Assembly (NCBI RefSeq): GCF_000515115.1
Contig: NZ_KI911538.1
Span: forward strand, 1 to 64,000
Reading direction: 5' to 3'
From: Nocardiopsis sp. CNT312
GTDB taxonomy: Bacteria; Actinomycetota; Actinomycetes; Streptosporangiales; Streptosporangiaceae
Length of the DNA: 64,000 nt
Shown here: piece by piece, positions 28,463-39,033 of the stretch
How positions within the stretch are numbered: the first letter of the stretch is position 1
How the letters are laid out: each line of letters opens with the position of its first letter
Position numbers and translations under genes: made by a program
Notes under the pieces: model-generated
Told to the model about the DNA's origin: nothing
The model's database searches: none
Seen by the model: the letters and a program-made list of their open reading frames with translations, nothing else

Positions 28463-28505
28463 GTCCGATGTGCCCTCCTTACTCGACTCGTCCCCCGGCT
28501 CCGGT

Positions 28506-30356
<1,851 letters not shown>

Positions 30357-30417
30357 GGTTGGTACCTCCGTCAAGGTTGAGTCGTTCACACGTAAGTTTG
30401 CTTCGTCTGATCATCAC

Positions 30418-30448
30418 TGTCAAATCAGTTGAGTCGATCAGACTCAAG
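30418..30448 (-). promoter_or_regulatory. dnaK promoter region with HAIR operator (HspR site)
   Basis: TTGAGT-N7-ACTCAA (30429-30447) with flanking bases matches the HspR HAIR consensus CTTGAGT-N7-ACTCAAG, except for the first base. A minus-strand TTGACA (30423-30418) next to it is a good -35; a weak -10 would fall near 30400-30395. A lone TTGAGT also occurs at 30377-30382. HspR with DnaK should repress here at low temperature. Confidence 0.9.
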
Positions 30449-30955
30449 GCGGTGTCTACAGGTGGACAACGGCCGGTCCCGCCGTGGTGTTCCCGCTCGG
30501 AGGGCTTTCGGGGAGGAAAAAGGGGCGATCCCGGGGAAACCTTGACCCGGGGTCGGGGAAATCCCTGGGGCTCGGCGTGGAATCTCACGCGGGCCGGCGG
30601 CCGGATCGGCGCTCTACGGCGGCTCTGGGCGGCACCGATACAGGTGACGGGTGGGAACACGGATACCCCCGGCGTTCGCCGCACCCGTTCGTCAGCTACA
30701 CATAAGGGTGTGGATGGTGTGGCCGGGGTAGACTCCGGCGCTCCCGCGCGGCCGCGCCGCGCCGACCGCCACCGGGTCGGTCCGGGGTCTGTGATCCGGC
30801 CCTTTCGGGAGTCGCCGTCGGTGCGGTGCCCGCCGTTCACCCGGCGGGGGCGGGGCGGTGGCCGCCGCGCTATTACTCGCTAGTAACATAGTTTCGACCG
30901 CCGGTGTGTGGCGCACCGGATGACGCAGCAGGATCAGGATGGGAGGCCACGGACG
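30449..30955. other. Intergenic region between dnaK and the Fe-S oxidoreductase gene
   Basis: About 500 bases of divergent promoter space. No open frame looks coding. A GAGG-like site (GGGAGG) precedes the ATG at 30956. Nothing else was recognised beyond the HAIR element at its left end. Confidence 0.5.
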
Positions 30956-33157
30956 ATGCTGTACCTGACACTGGGCATCATCACCTCGGTCTTCGCCGTG
31001 GTCGCGCTCACCATGTTCGCTCTCGCGATCCGCAAGATCGTGCGAACCGTGGGTATCGGCCGCCCGGTGGAGCCCGAGCGCAAGGGGCCGTTCGGACAAC
31101 GGCTCACCATGACGCTCATCGAGATCCTCGGACACACGAGGATGATCAAGCGTCCGTGGGTCGGCGTGGCCCACTGGTTCGTGATGGTGTCCTTCCCGCT
31201 TCTGGTCTTCACCGTCATCGAGGCCCAGGGCGAGGTGTTCGACCCGCACTTCCACCTGCCGGTCATCGACGACTGGACCGTCTACGGCCTGGCCATCGAG
31301 ATCATCGCGGGTGCCAGCCTCGTCGGCATCCTCGGACTGACCGCCTACCGCCTCATCAACAGCCCGAAGCGGATCGGCCGCGAGTCCCGCTTCATGAACT
31401 CCAGGCACTGGACGGCGTACTACGTCGAGGCCTACATCATCGGCCTGCTGATCGCGATCTTCGCGATCCGCGGCCTCAAGGCCGCGATGGACGCCTTGCC
31501 CTTCCCCGTCTGGGCCACCCCGATCTCGTACGCGGTCGGCACGTTCATGCCGGGTGACGCGGCCGTCGCCGAGCCCGCCATCGCCCTGGTCGCCGCGTTC
31601 AAGCTCATCATCAGCTACGCGTTCTTCGTGGTGCTGGCGGTCAACCTCACCATGGGCGTGGGCTGGCACCGCTTCCTCGCACCGGTCAACATCTACTTCA
31701 AGCGCAAGGCGGACGGCACCCCGTCGCACGGCGCCGCCAAGCAGATGATGGACGGCTCCGGCACCAAGCCCCTCGACTTCGAGGAGGCCGACCCCGACGA
31801 GGACCCGTTCGGCGCCGGCAAGATCGAGGACTTCACCTGGAAGGGCCTGCTGGACTTCACCAGTTGCACCGAGTGCGGACGCTGCCAGTCCCAGTGCCCC
31901 GCGTGGAACACCGGCAAGCCGCTCTCGCCCAAGAAGGTCATCCTCGACCTCCAGGCGCACGCCTACGAGAAGGCCCCGTACCTGCTCCAGGGCATCACCG
32001 AGGAGACCCTCGCCGAGAAGCCCGACGAGTCCCACGCGGGCGTCGACGTCCTCGCCCTCCTCAACAAGCCGCTCGTCGGCACCGAGGAGGAGGGCGGCGT
32101 CATCCACCCGGACGAGCTGTGGTCGTGCACCAACTGCGGCGCCTGCGTCGAGCAGTGCCCCGTGGACATCGAGCACATCGACCACATCCTCGACATGCGC
32201 CGCTACCAGGTCATGGTCGAGTCCAACTTCCCGTCCGAGGCCAACACCCTCCTCAAGAACCTCGAGAACAAGGCCAACCCCTGGGGTATGGCCGAGGACA
32301 AGAGGATGGACTGGATCCAGGAGCTCGCCGAGCAGGAGAACCCGGTCGAGGTCAGGGTCGTCGACGACAAGCTGGACGAGGACACCGAGTACCTGTTCTG
32401 GGTCGGCTGCGCCGGCGCCCTGGAGGACCGCGCCAAGAAGACCACCAAGGCCATCGCCGAACTGCTGGACATCGCGGGCGTCAAGTTCGCCGTCCTCGGC
32501 GGGATGGAGGCCTGCACCGGTGACCCGGCGCGCCGCCTGGGCATGGAGTACGTCTTCCAGATGCTCGCCCAGCAGAACGTGGAGACGCTGAACGAGGCCG
32601 GCGTCACCAAGATCGTGGCCAGTTGCCCGCACTGCTTCAACACGCTCGCCAACGAGTACCCGCAGCTCGGCGGTACCTACGAGGTGGTCCACCACAGCCA
32701 GCTTCTGGCCGCGCTGGTCGAGGACGGTCGGCTCACCCCGGTGCAGAGCGTGGACGAGGACATCACCTACCACGACCCCTGCTTCCTGGGCCGCCACAAC
32801 AAGGTCTACACGCCGCCGCGCGACATCATGGCGCAGGTGCCCGGCGTCAAGACCAAGGAGATGCACCGCCACAAGGAGAAGGGTTTCTGCTGCGGCGCCG
32901 GCGGGGCCCGCATGTGGATGGAGGAGCGGATCGGCAAGCGCATCAACACCGAGCGTGTGGACGAGGCGCTGACCACCAACCCCGACACCGTCTCCACCGC
33001 GTGCCCGTTCTGCCAGGTCATGCTCGGCGATGCCATCAACGAGAAGAAGTCCAAGGGCGAGGCCAAGGAGTCGCTGGAGGTCGTGGACGTCTCCCAGCTC
33101 CTGCTGCGCTCGGTCAAGGGCGACAAGCCCGCCGAGGGTGAGAAGGAGCCCGTCTAG
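30956..33157 (+). CDS. Membrane-bound Fe-S oxidoreductase (HdrD/GlpC-like with NarI-like N terminus)
   Basis: A 733-residue electron-transfer protein. Residues 1-260 contain about five membrane helices of the NarI/cytochrome-b type. Two 4Fe-4S ferredoxin motifs follow (CTECGRCQSQC and CTNCGACVEQC). Then come two cysteine-rich CCG domains of the heterodisulfide-reductase kind (ASCPHCFNTL region; FCCGAGGARMWMEE). Actinobacteria usually have one copy, thought to pass electrons between quinols and a soluble partner. The ATG at 30956 has GGGAGG upstream and opens on the first helix. A terminator follows at 33260. Confidence 0.93.
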   Translation: MLYLTLGIITSVFAVVALTMFALAIRKIVRTVGIGRPVEPERKGPFGQRLTMTLIEILGHTRMIKRPWVGVAHWFVMVSFPLLVFTVIEAQGEVFDPHFHLPVIDDWTVYGLAIEIIAGASLVGILGLTAYRLINSPKRIGRESRFMNSRHWTAYYVEAYIIGLLIAIFAIRGLKAAMDALPFPVWATPISYAVGTFMPGDAAVAEPAIALVAAFKLIISYAFFVVLAVNLTMGVGWHRFLAPVNIYFKRKADGTPSHGAAKQMMDGSGTKPLDFEEADPDEDPFGAGKIEDFTWKGLLDFTSCTECGRCQSQCPAWNTGKPLSPKKVILDLQAHAYEKAPYLLQGITEETLAEKPDESHAGVDVLALLNKPLVGTEEEGGVIHPDELWSCTNCGACVEQCPVDIEHIDHILDMRRYQVMVESNFPSEANTLLKNLENKANPWGMAEDKRMDWIQELAEQENPVEVRVVDDKLDEDTEYLFWVGCAGALEDRAKKTTKAIAELLDIAGVKFAVLGGMEACTGDPARRLGMEYVFQMLAQQNVETLNEAGVTKIVASCPHCFNTLANEYPQLGGTYEVVHHSQLLAALVEDGRLTPVQSVDEDITYHDPCFLGRHNKVYTPPRDIMAQVPGVKTKEMHRHKEKGFCCGAGGARMWMEERIGKRINTERVDEALTTNPDTVSTACPFCQVMLGDAINEKKSKGEAKESLEVVDVSQLLLRSVKGDKPAEGEKEPV

Positions 33158-33259
33158 TTCATGCTGCCTCGCGGGCCCGGCTGTCGCCCGCCACCGCCCT
33201 CGGAGGACGCCCGCGGCGCGGTCCTTTGCCGGGGGCTCGGGCACCGGGGAGGCCGACAC

Positions 33260-33289
33260 GGGGCCGGTACCGCGATCGGTACCGGCCCC
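33260..33289. terminator. Hairpin after the Fe-S oxidoreductase gene
   Basis: Perfect 13-bp stem (33260-33272 / 33277-33289) with a 4-base loop CGAT. Confidence 0.8.
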
Positions 33290-33395
33290 GCCGGTCCGTA
33301 TGACATTCGTCAGTGTCCCCCCAGGTGATTCCGCACGGTGGGCCGGTGACAACGGTGTCTTCCGGACACCACCGGGCCTTCGGGATCCTGGGTCC

Positions 33396-34394
33396 ATGAC
33401 GACGACAGCGCGCACCGCAGCAGAGGCCACCGGGTCCGGCCCCACCGGCGAACCCGCGGTGGCCGTCCGCGACCTCCACCAGCGCTACGGGGACTTCGAG
33501 GCCGTCAAGGGCGTCTCCTTCGAGATCCATCCGGGTGAGCTGTTCGCGCTCCTGGGTACCAACGGCGCCGGGAAGACCACCACCATCGAGACGCTGGAGG
33601 GCTTCCGCAGGCCCAGCTCCGGCACCGTCCGCGTGTTCGGCCGCGACCCCCACGGACAGCCGAGCGGGGTCCGCGAGCGCACCAACGCCGTCCTCCAGGG
33701 CAGCGCGCTCATGGAGGACCTCAGCGTCCGGGAGAGCCTGGACCTGGCCTACGACCTGGCCGCCGACCCGCGGCCGACCGGGGAGGTCCTCGAACTGGTG
33801 GGTCTGGCAGACAAGGCGAAGGTGCTGGTCCGGCAGCTCTCCGGCGGGCAGAAGCGGCGCCTGGACCTGGCCCTGGCGCTGCTGACCCGCCCCGAGGTCC
33901 TCTACTTGGACGAGCCCACCACCGGTATGGACGCCGAGGGCCGCATCGACACTTGGCGGATCATCCAGGGCCTCAAGGATGAGGGGACCGCGGTCCTGCT
34001 CACCACCCACTACCTGGAGGAGGCCGAGCGGCTCGCCGACCGCCTCGCGATCATGCACCGGGGCGAGGTCGGTGTGGAGGGCACGCTCGAGGCCGTCCTC
34101 TCCGGATGGGGCGACCGCGTGGGCTTCGCCCTCGCCGAGGACGTGCGGACCGCTGACCTCCCCGGGCTCCCCGGAGCCGAGCTGTCGGTGGAGAGCCGCG
34201 GCGACACCCTGTGGGTTACCTACACGGTCACCGGCGGCGACACCGAGCTGCGGGCGCAGCACACGGTGACCGCCCTCCTGGAGTGGGCCTCCGCCCACGG
34301 AACCGCGCTGCGCCGCCTCCAGGTGCGGGGCGCCTCCCTGGAGGACGTCTTCCTCCAGGTCGCCGACGGTGCCGCCGACCTGGTTGGCGACTGA
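33396..34394 (+). CDS. ABC transporter ATP-binding protein (DrrA-like)
   Basis: A 332-residue ABC ATPase of the drug-resistance DrrA/CcmA type. It has Walker A GTNGAGKTTT, signature LSGGQKRRLDLA, Walker B VLYLDEPTTGMD and TTHYLEEAERLADRLA. A C-terminal extension of about 100 residues (ending in LEDVFLQVADGA) is typical of exporters with ABC-2 permeases. The permease follows 45 bases downstream. Confidence 0.93.
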   Translation: MTTTARTAAEATGSGPTGEPAVAVRDLHQRYGDFEAVKGVSFEIHPGELFALLGTNGAGKTTTIETLEGFRRPSSGTVRVFGRDPHGQPSGVRERTNAVLQGSALMEDLSVRESLDLAYDLAADPRPTGEVLELVGLADKAKVLVRQLSGGQKRRLDLALALLTRPEVLYLDEPTTGMDAEGRIDTWRIIQGLKDEGTAVLLTTHYLEEAERLADRLAIMHRGEVGVEGTLEAVLSGWGDRVGFALAEDVRTADLPGLPGAELSVESRGDTLWVTYTVTGGDTELRAQHTVTALLEWASAHGTALRRLQVRGASLEDVFLQVADGAADLVGD

Positions 34395-34439
34395 CCGCCT
34401 CCGTCCCTGCCCAGTCCCGGAAGCTTCGAGGAGACCGCC

Positions 34440-35276
34440 ATGACCACCGCCGCCCCTGTCCGGACCCGCAGGTCCCCCGGAACCGCGCGACAGGTCCTCA
34501 GACTCACACGCACCGAGTTCACGCTGTTCGTCCGCTACAAGACGGCGTGGATGTTCCTCGCCCTACCGTTGTTCTTCGCCTTCATCGCCCTTCAGCAGCC
34601 CGACGACGAGATCGTCGCCGGGTTCGGTATGGGCGAGATGACCATGATCAGCGTCATGGGAATCACCAGCCTCATGCTGGGCATGGGGCACGCCTCCAAC
34701 GTCTTCACTTCCCGGCGCGAGGCGCTGGTACTCAAACGCTTCCGGGTCAGCGGCGTCTCCCAGCCGGTGATCTTCGGCGGCATCATCGGGGTGGTGACCG
34801 TCTTCTCCCTCTTGGCGGTCCTCCTCATGGCTCTGGTCATCCTGGTCCCGCTGGGCGGATCCCCACCCCGGGACCCGCTGATGGCCCTGGCCTCGGTCCT
34901 GCTCGGCAGTGTCGTCTTCACCCTCATGGGCTTGGCGCTGACCCCTCTGGCGAGGACCTCCGAGAGCGCACAGCTGGTGGGCATGGTGCCGATGATGATC
35001 CTGTTCTTCGCCAGCGGCGGCGTCTTCCCCCTGGAGTTCCTGCCCGAGGACGTCCGACAGGTCGTGGGCCTCATTCCCTCGGTGCCTCCGGCCGAGCTGA
35101 TGCAGGCCGCCTACACCGGGTACGACGTCTTCGGCGGCGCGACCGGAGCCGAGGAGAAGAGCTACCTCGGCCTGTGGGCGGCGGCGCTGCCCTCGATCGC
35201 AATCATGCTCGCGTGGATCGCGCTCCTTGCGCTGGCGGTGCGCCGCTTCTTTGTCTGGGATCCCCGCAAGCCGTGA
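34440..35276 (+). CDS. ABC-2 type permease (DrrB-like)
   Basis: A 278-residue permease with about six membrane segments. It has an entry segment RLTRTEFTLFVRYKTAWMF, a cytosolic EALVLKRFRVSGVSQPV loop and a late NPPx-type helix (IPSVPPAELMQAAYTGY). It works with the ATPase upstream. The tandem histidine kinase genes 77 bases downstream may control it, a common arrangement for such exporters. Confidence 0.92.
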   Translation: MTTAAPVRTRRSPGTARQVLRLTRTEFTLFVRYKTAWMFLALPLFFAFIALQQPDDEIVAGFGMGEMTMISVMGITSLMLGMGHASNVFTSRREALVLKRFRVSGVSQPVIFGGIIGVVTVFSLLAVLLMALVILVPLGGSPPRDPLMALASVLLGSVVFTLMGLALTPLARTSESAQLVGMVPMMILFFASGGVFPLEFLPEDVRQVVGLIPSVPPAELMQAAYTGYDVFGGATGAEEKSYLGLWAAALPSIAIMLAWIALLALAVRRFFVWDPRKP

Positions 35277-35352
35277 ACAGGTCGTCCGGTGCCGGTAGGA
35301 CCCCGGCTGCCGGGCTACCGTGGCGGTAAGCGTCTGAAACGGGAGGAACCGG

Positions 35353-36210
35353 ATGGCTGATGGTGCAGACGGGCGGCAGGTGTTCAAACTCCGGGTCTGC
35401 CGGGCCATCGTCCTGTTCACCCTGTGCTGCGGCCCCGTCGGGATGCTCACCTGGCCCCTGATGGATGTCGTCTTCAGGGCCGAGGACGGGCCCCCGTCGT
35501 GGCGCTTCCCGGTCGCTTTGGTCCTGGCCGCTGCCGCGGCGGCCGTGCTCTTCCGTGTGGAGTGGTGCAGGGTGGAAGGTGCCGACAAGGACGCCGGCCC
35601 CCTCCTCTTCTGGGGATCGTTCGCCCTGGCCGGGGCGATGTGCTTGTTCGTGTCCCCGCTCTTCTCCTCGCCCGTGCTCGCCACCTGGTGGGGCGCGGTC
35701 GTCTACGCCGCGCCCCGGCGGCGCGTCGCCGTCGTCACGGTGCTCCTCCCGGTCCTGCCCTGGCTGCTCTACGCGGTGGTCCCGCACGGCTCCCCGTTCC
35801 CGGTGTTCCTCGCCATGTGGGGCGCCTCCCTCTTCCAGGCCCTCCTGGTGGCGGCGACCATCGTGGCCACGGTGTGGATGTGGGACGTCACCAGGGACGC
35901 GGTGCAGGCACGGCGCACGCGGGCCCTGCTGGCGGTGGCGGACGAGCGGCTGCGCTTCTCCCGGGATATGGACGGCCTGCTGGGCCACAGCCTGTCGGAG
36001 CTGTCCGTGCGCTCCGAGCGCGCCGGACGCCTGGTGGCCGACGATCCCGGGCGGGCGGCCGAGGAGATGCTCGCGGTTCAGGCGCTCGCCCGCGAGTCGC
36101 TCCAGCGTGTGCGCGCGGTGGTGAGCGGCTACCGCGACGGGGAGGACGCCCGGGCGGCCCGTGAACGGATCGGTGCGGCCGCCCCGGCCGTGGGCGGGGA
36201 ACTTCGGTGA
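35353..36210 (+). CDS. Degenerate histidine kinase (no phosphoacceptor His, no ATPase domain)
   Basis: A 285-residue protein that matches the N-terminal two-thirds of the kinase encoded just downstream. There are about five membrane helices and a coupling segment (VWMWDVTRDAVQARRTRALL). A HisKA_3-like helix follows (RLRFSRDMDGLLGHSLSEL). The phosphoacceptor His of the DMHDLLGHSLS box is Asp207 here, and the HATPase domain is absent. It cannot autophosphorylate in the usual way. The stop overlaps the next start. Likely a duplicated kinase turned into a sensor or regulatory partner, or a decaying duplicate; I favour the former because the frame is open and well kept. Confidence 0.88.
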   Translation: MADGADGRQVFKLRVCRAIVLFTLCCGPVGMLTWPLMDVVFRAEDGPPSWRFPVALVLAAAAAAVLFRVEWCRVEGADKDAGPLLFWGSFALAGAMCLFVSPLFSSPVLATWWGAVVYAAPRRRVAVVTVLLPVLPWLLYAVVPHGSPFPVFLAMWGASLFQALLVAATIVATVWMWDVTRDAVQARRTRALLAVADERLRFSRDMDGLLGHSLSELSVRSERAGRLVADDPGRAAEEMLAVQALARESLQRVRAVVSGYRDGEDARAARERIGAAAPAVGGELR

Positions 36211-37397
36211 CCCCGGATTCCGTGCCGGGGGAGGCGACCGACGGCGAGGTGGGCGGGCGCAGGCTGCGGATCGCCTGGTGGGTGACGATGGGGCTGGTGG
36301 GCTTCATCATCCTGCTGGTACCCCTGATGGCCCCGTTGGACGCGATGAGCGCCCACTACGCGGGCTTCTCGGTGTGGCCCTCCGCCGTCGCGCTGCTTCC
36401 CGGGACGGTGTCCTGTGTCCTCCTCGGGCTCCTCTTCCGGGACAGGGTGGACGGTCGCAGCAACGCCGCTCCGTGGCTCTACTGGGGATCGCTCGCCGTG
36501 CTGGCGCTCTTCTGCGCGCTGCTGCTGAACCCGGTGTTCCGTGTCCTGGCCATGGCGATGTGGTGGAGCGTCGCGGTGTTCGTCGCCCGTCCCGGACGGG
36601 GCGTGGTCCTTACGGCTGTGCTGCTGGCCCTGCACTGGTGCCTCGTTCCGGTGACGCGGTTCGAGATCCACGTGCTCCCCTACGCCCTCACGCAGGCCTT
36701 CGCCGTCGTCTACGGTCTCCTGCTGGGAGCCAGCGTCCTGCTGTCCGTCTGGATGTGGGACATCACCAGGGACGCGGTGCGGACCCAGCGTGCGCGGGCC
36801 CTGCTGGCGGTGGCGGACGAGCGGCTGCGCTTCTCCCGCGACATGCACGACCTGCTCGGCCACAGCCTGTCGGCGCTGTCGGTCAAGGCCGAACTGGCCG
36901 CACGCCTCGCCGAACGGGCCCCCGAACGGGCGGAGTCGGAGATCGCCGAGGTGCGGGAACTGGCACGGCAATCGCTCCAACAGGTGCGGTCGGCGGTCAG
37001 AGGGGACCGGGACGCGGACCTGGCCGAGGAGGTGGCATCGGCGTGCACGGCCCTGCGTGCCGACGGGACCGAGGCCGTGGTCACCGGGCTGGGACTGGTG
37101 GATCCACGCTCCCGGGCGGCGGCGGCCGCGGCGTGGGTCGTCCGGGAGGGTGCCACCAACGTACTGCGGCACAGCGAGGCCGCCGAGTGCCGGCTCGGGT
37201 TCACCCCCACCAGCGACGGCCGGACACTCGTGGTGGAGGTGTCCAACGACAGGGCGCATCCGGTCGGGGACCCCGGGTCCTTCCCCGGGAGCGGCCTCGT
37301 GGGCCTGTCCGAACGCGTCGCCGGGATCGGCGGGTCGCTCACCGCCGCACCGACCACCGACGGCGGGTTCCTGCTGCGCGCCGTCCTGCCCCTATGA
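36207..37397 (+). CDS. NarL-type sensor histidine kinase
   Basis: A 396-residue membrane kinase. It has about five hydrophobic segments, then the HisKA_3 helix SRDMHDLLGHSLSALS with phosphoacceptor His214. The C-terminal HATPase domain shows VREGATNVLRHSEAAEC (N box) and GSGLVGLSERVAGIGG (G box). It overlaps the degenerate kinase by four bases, so both are made together. No response regulator is encoded next to it. The partner regulator must be elsewhere. Confidence 0.92.
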   Translation: MTPDSVPGEATDGEVGGRRLRIAWWVTMGLVGFIILLVPLMAPLDAMSAHYAGFSVWPSAVALLPGTVSCVLLGLLFRDRVDGRSNAAPWLYWGSLAVLALFCALLLNPVFRVLAMAMWWSVAVFVARPGRGVVLTAVLLALHWCLVPVTRFEIHVLPYALTQAFAVVYGLLLGASVLLSVWMWDITRDAVRTQRARALLAVADERLRFSRDMHDLLGHSLSALSVKAELAARLAERAPERAESEIAEVRELARQSLQQVRSAVRGDRDADLAEEVASACTALRADGTEAVVTGLGLVDPRSRAAAAAAWVVREGATNVLRHSEAAECRLGFTPTSDGRTLVVEVSNDRAHPVGDPGSFPGSGLVGLSERVAGIGGSLTAAPTTDGGFLLRAVLPL

Positions 37398-37604
37398 CCC
37401 GCTAGCCGATCCGCGGTGTCGGCGCGGGTGGAGCGCGCACCGCACGCCGAGGACGCGGTCGATCTCCGCCCGGCTGAGTGGCCGCCGTGCGTCCGCCACG
37501 GCGATGAGGACCTCGGCGTACAGCTCGATCTCGTCCAGCGCGACGTGGTCGTGCAGGCTCAGCGGATCGCGTGGGCGGGTGGCCGGGACCCGGTCCACGA
37601 ACAC
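37392..37604 (-). CDS. Small conserved actinobacterial protein, unknown function
   Basis: A 70-residue protein with a GTG start and a strong ribosome site (GGGAGGTGA). The core reads DPLSLHDHVALDEIELY, then VLIAVADARRPLSRAEIDRVL, mostly helical. Similar short proteins are common in actinomycetes but lack an assigned role (recollection). It converges with the kinase gene and overlaps its end by six bases. Confidence 0.7.
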   Translation of the reverse strand: MFVDRVPATRPRDPLSLHDHVALDEIELYAEVLIAVADARRPLSRAEIDRVLGVRCALHPRRHRGSASGS

Positions 37605-37796
37605 TCACCTCCCGGAAGCAGGGGCGCCGCGAGTCGACGGGAGCCCCCGCCGCCGGAGCGGCGTGTGCGGGTGCGACGGACCCGGACCACGGGGCGTGCC
37701 TTCGATCCAACGCTACGCCGCCCGGTGCCGCCCGCGCATGACCCGTGAGGACCAGGGGGGGATGTGGGACCTACCCGGTCTAGTCAGCCCACCCGT
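37605..37796. other. Spacer between small gene and tandem repeat
   Basis: About 190 bases. It contains the upstream region of the small minus-strand gene; no other gene was recognised. Confidence 0.4.
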
Positions 37797-38080
37797 CGCC
37801 CACCACCACCCTCAAACGATGGCCTTGGGCCGCAGCTTCTTTTCACTGTCGCCCACCACCACCCTCAAACGATGGCCTTGGGCCGTAGCTTCTTTTCACT
37901 GTCGCCCGCCACCACCCTCAAACGATGGCCTTGGGCCGTAGCTTCTTTTCACTGTCGCCCACCACCACCCTCAAACGATGGCCTTGGGCCGTAGCTTCTT
38001 TTCACTGTCGCCCGCCACCACCCTCAAACGATGGCCTTGGGCCGCAGCTTCTTTTCACTGTCGCCCACCACCACCCTCAG
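37797..38080. repeat. Tandem repeat, 5 copies of a 53-bp unit
   Basis: CTCAAACGAT recurs at 37811, 37864, 37917, 37970 and 38023, and a degraded CTCAG at 38076: a strict 53-base period. Copies differ at only two visible sites (CCCACC/CCCGCC, and GCCGCAG/GCCGTAG), alternating between copies. Each has GGCC-TTG-GGCC followed by a T-rich run (CTTCTTTTC). The unit is not a multiple of 3, so it is unlikely to be coding. It lies between two convergent minus/plus transcription units. Confidence 0.95.
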
Positions 38081-38109
38081 CGGTCGTCCGCGGCGCGGTG
38101 ACCCGGCCC

Positions 38110-38667
38110 TCAGATCCAGGTCACGTCCCTGTGGCGCAGCGCCAGGTCCGCGTAATGGGCGGGGGTGTGCTCCAGGACGGCGCGGTCGTCGTCGTCCAGC
38201 TCCCGGACCACCTTGCCGGGGACACCCGCCCACAGCGTGTTCGGCGGCACGGTCTTGCCCGGGGGGACCAGGGCGCCCCCGGCCACGAGCGCGCCCGCGC
38301 CCACGCGGGCACCGCCGAGGACGATCGCGCCGATCCCGATGAGCGCGCCCTCCTCCACGACCGCTCCGTGCACCATCGCCTTGTGCCCGAGACTGACGCC
38401 GTCGTGCAGGATCGCGGGCTGTCCGGGGTCGGAGTGCATGCCGCACTGGTCCTGAATGTTCACCCGTTCGCCGACCACGATGTCCTCGGTGTCGGCGCGC
38501 AGGACCGAGCCGTACCAGACACTGCTGGCGGCACCGAGGCGGACACGGCCGACCACGACCGCGCCGGGCGCCACCCACGCGCTGGGATGGACGTCGGGTT
38601 CGCCGAAGGCGGCCCGGCCGATCCTGGGGCGGGTGCCCTCGGGGCCGCTGTGCGGCGCACTGTCCAT
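38110..38667 (-). CDS. Gamma-carbonic-anhydrase-like hexapeptide-repeat protein
   Basis: A 185-residue left-handed beta-helix protein of the gamma-class carbonic anhydrase/PaaY family. Metal ligand regions are NIQDQCGMHSD and SLGHKAMVHGAVV, with WAGVPGKVVREL at the end. The ATG at 38667 follows GTGGAGGACACG. Trimeric cytosolic protein; the substrate may be bicarbonate or a thioester. The conserved His set (QDQC...H; GHKAMVHG) appears present. Confidence 0.9.
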   Translation of the reverse strand: MDSAPHSGPEGTRPRIGRAAFGEPDVHPSAWVAPGAVVVGRVRLGAASSVWYGSVLRADTEDIVVGERVNIQDQCGMHSDPGQPAILHDGVSLGHKAMVHGAVVEEGALIGIGAIVLGGARVGAGALVAGGALVPPGKTVPPNTLWAGVPGKVVRELDDDDRAVLEHTPAHYADLALRHRDVTWI

Positions 38668-39033
38668 CTCGTGTCCTCCACAGACTCGCGGCCGGTGCGG
38701 GCCGAGGGTGAGTTGACCGCTCGGCCCTCGCACGGGGATGATCGCGCATACCTTAGTAGGACGTGACCAGGGTTCACACGGCACGGTACCCCTCACAGCG
38801 CTTGACGCGGTGGTGTCAGGCGTGTCTACCTTGGTCCTTTATAGGGTATGCGCGACATCACACTCCGCTTTCGGCTGGTGACCCCCGTCTGGCCGGTCGG
38901 TGCGGCGAGGGAGAGGGGCCCTCGGTGGAGTCGTTTCCACGGTGGGTGTCCGAACCAACTGGGTACGGGGTAATCAGCACCTTTCGCAAAGTTCGGTCGA
39001 AGGGTGTGAGGGACATGAAAGGCGCATAACGAG
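38668..39033. other. Intergenic region upstream of the DivIVA-like gene
   Basis: About 365 bases between divergent genes. No gene was recognised. AT-rich patches near 38840 and 38980 could carry promoters. Confidence 0.4.

Noticed and set aside
30449..30955. tRNA or small RNA gene upstream of the Fe-S oxidoreductase
   Set aside because: No cloverleaf or convincing promoter-terminator pair was found.
37797..38080. CRISPR array
   Set aside because: The 53-bp units are directly tandem with no unique spacers, and no cas genes are present.
37764..38766. Plus-strand frames through the 53-bp tandem repeat
   Set aside because: The unit is not a multiple of three, the peptide simply restates the repeat, and the frames continue antisense to the carbonic-anhydrase-like gene.
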